A stretch of 64,000 bases of DNA, taken from the NCBI GenBank assembly GCA_029866325.1, contig JARWZO010000029.1, positions 1-64,000 of the forward strand, read 5' to 3'. The notes under the pieces were generated by a model, which worked only from the letters and a program-made list of their open reading frames with translations, did no database searches and was not told where the DNA came from. The translations under genes and the position numbers were made by a program. The stretch comes from Fluviicola sp. Lineage in GTDB: Bacteria; Bacteroidota; Bacteroidia; Flavobacteriales_D; Crocinitomicaceae. This document shows positions 23,714 through 30,874 of this stretch, piece after piece (positions within the stretch are counted from its first letter, which is position 1; each line of letters opens with the position of its first letter).

Positions 23714-24396
23714 CCTACTTTTTGAAGTACCACAACTACATAAGACGCATACCCTTTCAGGAACGATCTGCAAAAGAGATTATCGAAAAAACGCATGAAC
23801 GAACGCATACGCACCGGAAAACGGTGAATGGGAAAAAACAAGACTCCTCGTTTGGCGACCAGTTTCCAGTTGCCATTTCCCAAGACCAATAAATCATTCG
23901 TATTCTGTGCATTTGAACCGTGCCAGTGCGCTGGGTTGACTTTCCGTTGACCAAATGATCGACGTTTAGCCGAAGGGAAATCAACGATAAACAATCCGTC
24001 TTTGGCAAGCAAACGATGAGCTTCTTCTAAGAATTTCGTGGTGGTTTCCGCATCTAAGTGCATCAACACGTGCATGGAAAACGCTTTTGCGAACGATTCT
24101 GCCGGCAATCCGGTGTTGGTGATTTCGGCCAGGTGGAAGTTTTTGTCGGTAAATTTCTGTTTGGCTTCGGTTGTCATTCCCTCACTGAAGTCAACACCGT
24201 CGGTAGAACGCGTCATAAAACGTCCTGTTCCGCAGCCCATATCCAACACGTGTTGGTTCGGATTTTCGGGGAGCCATTTATCCAAAAAAGCGCATTCCTG
24301 CTTGTGAATGTATTGTCCGTAACTCGACCCACCGAAACGATCGTCATCGTATTCTTTGCCAATGCGATCATAATATGCTTTCACCGTTTCGGTCAT
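23710..24396 (-). CDS. class I SAM-dependent methyltransferase, 228 aa
   Basis: The SAM-binding motif I is VLDMGCGTGRF (about residues 49-59). Motif II-like features are the ITNTGLPAESF and FSMHVLMHLD segments, and DGLFIVDFPSAKRRS corresponds to the later strand. The fold is the Methyltransf_11/25 type. Substrate is unknown; small molecules, lipids and cell-wall precursors are all possible. Translational coupling to a VanW gene suggests envelope-linked work, which is inference. Confidence 0.85.
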   Translation of the reverse strand: MTETVKAYYDRIGKEYDDDRFGGSSYGQYIHKQECAFLDKWLPENPNQHVLDMGCGTGRFMTRSTDGVDFSEGMTTEAKQKFTDKNFHLAEITNTGLPAESFAKAFSMHVLMHLDAETTTKFLEEAHRLLAKDGLFIVDFPSAKRRSFGQRKVNPAHWHGSNAQNTNDLLVLGNGNWKLVAKRGVLFFPIHRFPVRMRSFMRFFDNLFCRSFLKGYASYVVVVLQKVG

Positions 24397-24486
24397 GATG
24401 GATGATTTTTGAGATTTAAAGATAAATAAAACCTGAAACTGTCTTACAGTTGTGGATAAATGTCATTGTCATAACGTGTAAATGAG

Positions 24487-24631
24487 CCACCCTCCTCGAT
24501 CCTCCCTCAAGGGAGGAAGTAGATCAATATGATCTTTTTGACTTTCTTTTTCAATCAAAATTCAGGTTTTTCGTTCACTTTATTTTAACGATAAATCCAC
24601 CTCCTCCCTTGAGGGAGGATCGAGGAGGGTG
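24487..24631. repeat. inverted pair of CCACCTCCTCCC elements (MITE-like)
   Basis: Two copies of a palindromic element of about 35 bp (CCTCCCTTGAGGGAGGATCG core) face each other at 24487-24519 and 24597-24631, with about 77 nt of AT-rich sequence between. A related copy lies at 15987-16054. The whole could fold into one long hairpin. No ORF is inside. Confidence 0.7.
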
Positions 24632-24666
24632 ACATTCTTCTTGCACTCTAAATCAAGCATTTTTTA

Positions 24667-24674
24667 TACATTCG
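24667..24674 (+). promoter_or_regulatory. -7-like box TACATTCG, 4 nt before ATG 24679
   Basis: This TAnnTTCG variant is followed by TTTT and then an ATG, the same spacing as before recR and several other genes in the window. Confidence 0.4.
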
Positions 24675-24678
24675 TTTT

Positions 24679-24741
24679 ATGACAACTCCTCAACAACTCG
24701 TTCAATTTCTTTCGCAATACAACGAACAAATCGAAAAATGA
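24679..24741 (+). CDS. 20-residue leader frame or displaced N-terminus
   Basis: The frame MTTPQQLVQFLSQYNEQIEK ends in TGA that overlaps the next gene's ATG (ATGA at 24738-24741). A promoter-like box ends 4 nt before its ATG. It could be a coupled leader peptide. Alternatively it is the real N-terminus of the next protein, cut off by a one-base change in the AAAAA run just before the stop; adding one A would fuse the frames exactly at Met1 of the next gene. Confidence 0.4.
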   Translation: MTTPQQLVQFLSQYNEQIEK

Positions 24742-25268
24742 TCGAATACGAAACAAATCCATCTTCTTTTTTCATTGAAAACAAAGGATACGTTGAATCA
24801 ATTGTACAGCAGCTAGATGAGTTAGGTGCTACCTATTCCGGTTATTGCAATGCGTATGGATACGATGTGGAAGCTACCTTCCGGAAAAATTTGTTTACCT
24901 ATCAGTTGCAGTTTATTAAAGCACAGGTAACCCAAAATGGTGTTTATATTCCGAAAAACTCTCATAATCACCTTGAAACCAGATTCATTGTAACGGGATT
25001 GTACGCGGGGCCTCACTTTTCATTGGGAAAATCATACCTGAGACGCTGGTTTATGCCACAGCAATTCCTGAGCAAAATCCCCAAACCTTTCTTTTTAAAA
25101 ATGGCTGTTTCGGATGATGAAACACTGACAGATCGATTGATTCAATTGATTCTCAACTTTGAGCCGGGTCGCCTCAAACGAATGGATGAAAAACTCAGCG
25201 GGCGACTTCATATTCCGTTGACGGATGTTCACGGTTTTGTGAAACTACTGGAATCTATTTCTAAATAA
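24738..25268 (+). CDS. hypothetical protein, 176 aa
   Basis: This is a soluble protein with no signal peptide or membrane segment and no family recognised. It has alternating strands (QLQFIKAQVTQNGVYIP, TRFIVTGLYAGPHFSLG) and a basic region SYLRRWFMPQQFLSKIPKP. A helical C-terminus follows. Its annotated start overlaps a 20-residue frame that may be its true N-terminus. It lies between a repeat pair and a convergent thioredoxin gene. Confidence 0.6.
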   Translation: MIEYETNPSSFFIENKGYVESIVQQLDELGATYSGYCNAYGYDVEATFRKNLFTYQLQFIKAQVTQNGVYIPKNSHNHLETRFIVTGLYAGPHFSLGKSYLRRWFMPQQFLSKIPKPFFLKMAVSDDETLTDRLIQLILNFEPGRLKRMDEKLSGRLHIPLTDVHGFVKLLESISK

Positions 25269-25269
25269 G

Positions 25270-26100
25270 TTACTTCAACCCTTTCTTTAGGAAAGTCAAA
25301 AACTCGTCTACCGACATCACATACTTACTTTCTGAAATCAGTTTTCCGTTTTCATCCAATATGAATAAATGCGGTGTACTGATAGACTTGAAGCTTTCCA
25401 ACTGAATCTGAGCATTTTTTTGGCCCTCTAAAATATCAGTTTCGGCAATTTTCTTGTTATCATCAGTGTAAGCCGAAAAACAGACGAAATGATCTGCAAG
25501 CAGCTGTTGAATTTCTTTATCCACCAATATACGATCCTCTAATCTTCGGCAGTTTGCACATGACCAAGCCGTGAAATAAATCAGCACACGTTTCTGTTGT
25601 GTTTTACCTTCGTCCAACGCTGAAGAAAGATCATTCAATTGATAAAACACTCCATTTTCCTGATTAAGTTCAAGTACCAATTCAGTATTCGGGGTGGAAT
25701 AGTGATAGTTGTTCTTTGACTCGTTTTCTAGGTAAGAGGCAAATTTAGCAGACTCAATTATTTCGTTGCGATCAAGCTCATATTGTTCCGTTGATTTGTA
25801 GTAATCTACAACACTCATAATCTCACCATAGGTATCATCTTCCTCGATATCACTATAATCGATAATAATATTAATGATATTGGGCCAGGCAAACAGCTTG
25901 TTATCAATTGAATCCCAATTGCCACATGTTCGAAAAATGTCCATATCCAAACGAGTCGAATCATCCAATTCAATAGAAATCATCTGACTTCGAATAAAGG
26001 TCGGAATATTGTCTTTCACTTTCTCGCAGTCAATTTCCTGAGCAGAAGTGGCAAAAGAAAAAAGCAAAACGGCTAAAATCCCGGTAAATCGTGTGATCAT
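25270..26100 (-). CDS. secreted thioredoxin-like protein, 276 aa
   Basis: A signal peptide (MITRFTGILAVLLFSFATSAQ) starts at 26100; the frame opens upstream with a non-ATG codon. The C-terminal 130 residues form a DsbD-gamma/thioredoxin-like domain with the redox pair CANC (C181 and C184, context TAWSCANCRRLED) and cis-Pro region STPHLFILDENGK. Residues 25-150 are acidic, with no recognised domain. It probably reduces or isomerises disulfides in the periplasm. It converges with the upstream hypothetical gene, with 1 bp between stops. Confidence 0.82.
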   Translation of the reverse strand: MITRFTGILAVLLFSFATSAQEIDCEKVKDNIPTFIRSQMISIELDDSTRLDMDIFRTCGNWDSIDNKLFAWPNIINIIIDYSDIEEDDTYGEIMSVVDYYKSTEQYELDRNEIIESAKFASYLENESKNNYHYSTPNTELVLELNQENGVFYQLNDLSSALDEGKTQQKRVLIYFTAWSCANCRRLEDRILVDKEIQQLLADHFVCFSAYTDDNKKIAETDILEGQKNAQIQLESFKSISTPHLFILDENGKLISESKYVMSVDEFLTFLKKGLK

Positions 26101-26208
26101 TAAAAAATAGATTCTGTAAGTTAGCAGCATGTCGTTTGATCAATTAATCAGGTTGAAGATAATCGATTTTCAGTATCCGAAAAACAGTTAACAGGAAAAT
26201 AACACGAA

Positions 26209-28293
26209 TCAATACCTTCCCCACCAACGTCTGAGGAACCATTCTGTGGAAAGTACCAAAATCAGAATCACGAACAACCATTTCCAGTCAATCAAGGCCG
26301 TGTAACCCGAATCGGCGTACTGAATTGTGGTGATATCGCCACGTTTCTCAATTTCATCCAACAGTTGACTCGCATTTTTGAGTGGTCGGAATGTACCTCC
26401 CGATTGCGTCGATAATTGATTCAATACACTAAAATCGGCACGTGTTTCGGCTTGTTCAATGGAAATATCTTCGACTACAAAATCACCCGATTTGGTGTAC
26501 TTCTTTCCTTTATTATCAGCCGTTACAATCCATTTGTAGGTTCCGGCTTTTAACTGACCGGCGTTGGCTTTGTAGAAATTCGACAATGGCGAAAACTCGA
26601 TACTCGATTTTTTCTTGTCGGGACCAACCAAAGTCAACACAATCTCAGGTGTGGTAATCAACTCCATCGCTTCGTTGTAAAACTCCGCTTTTACCTCCAC
26701 ATCTTCCGTCACGTTGAAACGTTTTGGCAAGGTTACTCGCAACGGTTCACGGTTTTGACGAACAACTAGGTATTGCACCATTTTTTGGACAAATTCCCTG
26801 AAACCGTCAATCGATCTGCGTTGACTGAATTCCTTCATTTTCCAACGCCAAATTCCTTCGCCCAGCAACACACCAATCTTCACCTGATCGCGTTGTGTCA
26901 CAAACAACAACGGATCGCGCTTGCTTACACTTCCGATTCGCTGTGTAAGAATCACTTCTGCGTTTGCCGGTAAATTATGACTTCCGAATTTCACCCGCAA
27001 TGGCGGATAATACTGTAATGCATCCGTAAAAAGACTCGTAAATTCAAAAGACGAAAAGCCGCTCGACACCGCACCTTGCACATCGTCTTGCTGCGTGCTT
27101 CCGGGCACTGTCAATCCAATTTCGTATGATCGAACAACCGCAGAAGGAGTTGTTGGTCCTAACAATAACAAAATCGGAATCTTCTTTTCTTTGATTGTTT
27201 TGAACAGAGCGGCATTTGGTTTACTTCCGTTTTCGTACCACACCACCAGATTCGGACGTTCTTTCGGTAAGGAATACTCGTTTGTAAGCGCCGTGACTAC
27301 TTGCGATTGCTGATCTTCTTCAAGTATTGAACGAATAGCAGCCAAATCGGGATGCGGAGCACTGGAAAGCAAACAAATCAGGTTTTTGTTATCGACAATT
27401 TCGATGTAGCAAGTTTGTTGATTGTTGTCGAAGGTATATTCACCGCTTTTGTGTTGTAAAACAACATTGTAACGCTGGAATCCTTTCGATTTCGCGTCAA
27501 CATTAAACAACACCTGCTGCTGATCGAAAACGGAATTGGTACAACTAACGGTTTGTGTGGCTATCGTTCGACCTTGATGTACCAACGAAACAGTTGTGGG
27601 ACCAACAGGAATACGGTTAAAATCAACCGTTACATCAATGGGAAATTGATTGTTCAGGAAAGCGACTTCATTGGTGTTGACGCTTTTGATCAATTGATCT
27701 CTGCGGGTGATAGTATCTCCTACTCCCAGCGTAAAAACGGGCGTCAACTCAATGCGTTCTGCCGGATACATCGGATGGGTTCCGGTGTTGAAATTTCCAT
27801 CTGAAATCAACGTGATCGCACCGATATTGCGGTTGAAAAACAATTCGCGTACATGCTCGAATCCACCGGCAAGGTTGGTTTGTTTTCCTGAAAAGTCAAG
27901 TGTTTTAAGGTTTCCGGTTTTTTCGCCGACTTCCAGTGTCATCAACTCAAACTCATCACCAAAACGCTGTTCCAACTGTTGCTGAAAATCCTGAATGCGT
28001 TGTTTGACCTTCGCACTGTCAGAATAATTCTGCATTGAACCTGAATTGTCGACCATTGTAATGAACAAAGGCTTTTCGTCGCGGTACCGAATCGATTCCC
28101 ACAGCAAGCCTAGCAACAACAAGCCGACTACAAATAAGGCAACCGATCTGAGCGCAAATAGCTGGCGGAGTTGTTTTACCGTCCAATCACTTGCAATTCG
28201 CGGTTTATAATAATAAAAGTACGACAAACCCACCGATAGGATTCCGATAGGCAGCAACCACCAAAGCGATATATCTGAAAAATAGTTGAACAT
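26209..28293 (-). CDS. VWA-domain membrane protein, 694 aa
   Basis: Two N-terminal helices (about residues 8-28 and 45-68) are followed by a von Willebrand A domain whose metal site MIDAS motif is DNSGS in MVDNSGSMQNYSD. The middle of the protein carries beta-sandwich segments (VDVTVDFNRIPVG, KAGTYKWIVTADNKG), and one C-terminal helix anchors the end (WLFVILILVLSTEWFLRRWW). The general plan resembles BatA/BatB-like or glutamine-amidotransferase-like membrane proteins of Bacteroidota. It is flanked by secreted thioredoxin and DUF3078 genes. Function unknown. Confidence 0.8.
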   Translation of the reverse strand: MFNYFSDISLWWLLPIGILSVGLSYFYYYKPRIASDWTVKQLRQLFALRSVALFVVGLLLLGLLWESIRYRDEKPLFITMVDNSGSMQNYSDSAKVKQRIQDFQQQLEQRFGDEFELMTLEVGEKTGNLKTLDFSGKQTNLAGGFEHVRELFFNRNIGAITLISDGNFNTGTHPMYPAERIELTPVFTLGVGDTITRRDQLIKSVNTNEVAFLNNQFPIDVTVDFNRIPVGPTTVSLVHQGRTIATQTVSCTNSVFDQQQVLFNVDAKSKGFQRYNVVLQHKSGEYTFDNNQQTCYIEIVDNKNLICLLSSAPHPDLAAIRSILEEDQQSQVVTALTNEYSLPKERPNLVVWYENGSKPNAALFKTIKEKKIPILLLLGPTTPSAVVRSYEIGLTVPGSTQQDDVQGAVSSGFSSFEFTSLFTDALQYYPPLRVKFGSHNLPANAEVILTQRIGSVSKRDPLLFVTQRDQVKIGVLLGEGIWRWKMKEFSQRRSIDGFREFVQKMVQYLVVRQNREPLRVTLPKRFNVTEDVEVKAEFYNEAMELITTPEIVLTLVGPDKKKSSIEFSPLSNFYKANAGQLKAGTYKWIVTADNKGKKYTKSGDFVVEDISIEQAETRADFSVLNQLSTQSGGTFRPLKNASQLLDEIEKRGDITTIQYADSGYTALIDWKWLFVILILVLSTEWFLRRWWGRY

Positions 28294-28315
28294 GAATTAT
28301 CAACGAAAATAAGAC

Positions 28316-29269
28316 TTATTTTGCCTTATTCGCCAAGGTATATGAAATACCCAATCCTAAAACCGATTTAAATTGGGTTCGCGGTCCGGTATTTCCTTTA
28401 GAATCTCGGATCGCGATATCGTCGTCGTACTGCAAATTCCATTGCAAAGAGGCAGAAAACCACTTGTTTACCTTAAAAGCGAAAATATTTTCGGCATTCA
28501 CATCGATATTTTCCGGATTGTTGAGGTAATTGGAAAACAACTCGACACGGGTTTTCATTTCAATGTTTTTCATGATCTCTTTTTGGAATTTCACACGGAA
28601 ATAAGCCCCAAATTCGTTTCTGATTCGTTTTCCAGCCGTTAATACTGATCCATCAGTATTCAAAATAGCTTTTTCCACACCAAAAGCACCCGCATTTGCA
28701 AGCACCTCATCGTTTACTATGGTCATCTTTCCTGCCAACGGAGAAATGTACATATTAAAATATTCTTTCGGAGCGTATTCGATACCAATAGATAGGTTCA
28801 CATAAGCAGGTGCCATAAACGTGGAAATGCGCACCGAATCGTTTGGAAAGGAAAACCCATTGAGTGATTGCGTTTTGAAACCGGCAGTTACGGTATAAAA
28901 CCATGTTTTCTTAAACTCATAACCGAAAGTCGAGGAAAGATCGATCTTGTCATCCGTTTTCTGCAATCCGTCTTTTTTTCCGGTAGAATCGATGTATCTC
29001 AATCCGCCCAATGCAAACTTAAATTCGTTTTGCCATTTCAGGGCATTCTTTTGGTAATTGGCCGTCGCTTCAATGAAACCAAGCGCAGACACATTATTAC
29101 GTCCACCGGCAGCCCAATTCACAAAAGAAGTTTGAGTGCCGTTAACGCCGAAAATACTTTTAAGCGCCCATGATTTTTTGGGTTCAGACGAATCAAGTGA
29201 AGCTGTATCGATTTGTGCGTAAAAAGCAGTGGAAACAGAGAGTAAAGCAATTAAAACAGTGAATTTCAT
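28316..29269 (-). CDS. DUF3078 outer-membrane-like protein, 317 aa
   Basis: DUF3078 proteins are putative beta-barrel outer-membrane proteins restricted mainly to Bacteroidota. After a signal peptide (MKFTVLIALLSVSTAFYAQ) the hallmark FVNWAAGGRNNVSALGFIEATANYQ-type segment appears. Repeated amphipathic strands follow to the end (SVLGLGISYTLANKAK). The ATG at 29269 is chosen because it begins the signal peptide; an in-frame codon 27 nt upstream is TTG. A TATTTTTG box lies 15 nt before it. Role unknown. Confidence 0.88.
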   Translation of the reverse strand: MKFTVLIALLSVSTAFYAQIDTASLDSSEPKKSWALKSIFGVNGTQTSFVNWAAGGRNNVSALGFIEATANYQKNALKWQNEFKFALGGLRYIDSTGKKDGLQKTDDKIDLSSTFGYEFKKTWFYTVTAGFKTQSLNGFSFPNDSVRISTFMAPAYVNLSIGIEYAPKEYFNMYISPLAGKMTIVNDEVLANAGAFGVEKAILNTDGSVLTAGKRIRNEFGAYFRVKFQKEIMKNIEMKTRVELFSNYLNNPENIDVNAENIFAFKVNKWFSASLQWNLQYDDDIAIRDSKGNTGPRTQFKSVLGLGISYTLANKAK

Positions 29270-29284
29270 CAAAAAAAATTTCGA

Positions 29285-29292
29285 CAAAAATA
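29285..29292 (-). promoter_or_regulatory. -7 promoter box TATTTTTG of the DUF3078 gene
   Basis: It fits TAnnTTTG on the minus strand, 15 nt before ATG 29269. Confidence 0.5.
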
Positions 29293-29396
29293 ACAATTCA
29301 TGCGTTTATTGAGTTAGTCTGTTTTTAAGTTCATGATCCCAACTCAGTAAACTTAAAAACTAGCCTATTGATCAACTCATATAACTTATAAAACAC

Positions 29397-29404
29397 TAAT
29401 TTTG
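29397..29404 (+). promoter_or_regulatory. -7 promoter box TAATTTTG of the thiolase gene
   Basis: It fits TAnnTTTG, 18 nt before the thiolase ATG in the divergent intergenic region. Confidence 0.5.
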
Positions 29405-29422
29405 CACAAACAAAATTAAGCT

Positions 29423-30601
29423 ATGTCGAAAGAAATTTACATTGTTGCTGCCGTTCGTACCCCGATGGGAGCTTTTTTAGGCGGATTGTCATCCATTCCT
29501 GCTACTCAACTCGGTTCTGTTGCTATCAAAGGAGCATTGGATAAATCAGGAATCGATCCTGCATTGATTGACGAAGTATTCATGGGGAACGTATTGCAAG
29601 CCGGTGTTGGACAAGCTCCAGCTCGTCAGGCTGCTTTAGGAGCCGGTTTGGGTAACAATGTTCCATGTACAACGGTAAACAAAGTATGCGCTTCTGGAAT
29701 GAAAGCGATCATGCTTGGAACCCAATCTATCCTTGCAGGTGACAATGAAATCGTAGTAGCCGGTGGAATGGAAAACATGAGCCAAACACCACATTATATC
29801 GATGGAAGAAACGGCACCAAATTCGGAAACATCACCATGTTAGATGGTATTACCAAAGACGGTTTATTGGATGTGTACAGCAAAGTACCAATGGGTAACT
29901 GTGCCGAATTGTGTGCAAAAGAATACAACATCACCCGAGAGGATCAAGATAACTTTGCCATTGCATCTTATACACGTGCGGCTGAAGCTTGGAAAGCAGG
30001 CAAATTCAACGACGAAATAGTTGGCGTTTCGGTACCGCAACGTAAAGGTGATCCAATAGTGATCACGGAAGATGAAGAATACAAGAATGTGTTTTTGGAT
30101 AAAATCCCTTCTTTACGTCCGGCATTTGATAAAGACGGAACCATCACAGCTGCAAATGCTTCTACCTTAAACGACGGTGCTTCTGCATTGATTTTAGCTT
30201 CAAAAGAAGCAGTTGAAAAACACGGATTAAAACCGATTGCTAAAATTGTGAGTTATGCTGATGCAGCACACGCTCCTGAATGGTTCACCACTGCTCCTTC
30301 TTTGGCTGTTCCGAAAGCATTGGCAAAAGCGGGTCTTACAACAGATCAGGTTGATTTCTGGGAATTGAACGAAGCTTTTGCAGTAGTTGGAATTGCAAAC
30401 ACCAAGATTTTAGGATTGAATCCGGATAAAGTGGATGTAAACGGTGGAGCTGTAGCTTTAGGTCACCCGCTTGGAAATTCAGGATCACGCGTGATCGTTA
30501 CTTTGATCAATGTTTTGAAACAAAACGGCGGTAAAATCGGTGGTGCAGCTATCTGCAACGGCGGTGGTGGCGCTTCAGCGATGATCATTGAGAATTGTTG
30601 A
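29423..30601 (+). CDS. acetyl-CoA C-acyltransferase (thiolase)
   Basis: Thiolases join or split acyl-CoA and acetyl-CoA. The nucleophile is Cys89 in NKVCASGMKA, the catalytic His is His348 in GHPLGNSGSR, and the acid-base Cys is Cys378 in ICNGGGGAS. NEAFAVV is also present. The AAVRTPMG start and 392-residue length fit the AtoB/biosynthetic group; whether it serves acetoacetyl-CoA formation or fatty acid oxidation cannot be told. It stands alone, with its own promoter and a strong terminator. Confidence 0.93.
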   Translation: MSKEIYIVAAVRTPMGAFLGGLSSIPATQLGSVAIKGALDKSGIDPALIDEVFMGNVLQAGVGQAPARQAALGAGLGNNVPCTTVNKVCASGMKAIMLGTQSILAGDNEIVVAGGMENMSQTPHYIDGRNGTKFGNITMLDGITKDGLLDVYSKVPMGNCAELCAKEYNITREDQDNFAIASYTRAAEAWKAGKFNDEIVGVSVPQRKGDPIVITEDEEYKNVFLDKIPSLRPAFDKDGTITAANASTLNDGASALILASKEAVEKHGLKPIAKIVSYADAAHAPEWFTTAPSLAVPKALAKAGLTTDQVDFWELNEAFAVVGIANTKILGLNPDKVDVNGGAVALGHPLGNSGSRVIVTLINVLKQNGGKIGGAAICNGGGGASAMIIENC

Positions 30602-30621
30602 TTACCCTTCTAAGACGAATT

Positions 30622-30677
30622 AAAAGTGGTTATATAATGAGGTTTAGACTAGACCTTATTTATATAACCACTTTTTT
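30622..30677 (+). terminator. strong hairpin terminator of the thiolase gene
   Basis: The stem AAAAGTGGTTATATAA/TTATATAACCACTTTT is followed by more T. The near symmetry would let it work on both strands. Confidence 0.8.
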
Positions 30678-30874
30678 ATTTTACCAATGTTTAGGAACTA
30701 AAAAGCCTAACAATTAGTATTCTTTGAGAAAATTGAGCTTAACAACTAAAAACAAAAAGACCAGTAATAGAGCACTTTTAACGAACATACAGCTTATTAG
30801 ATTGTTGATAAAGTGAATCAACTAAAAACGAGATTATTACTTTTATTAAAATTGAAGTCAATATTTACTGAGCA

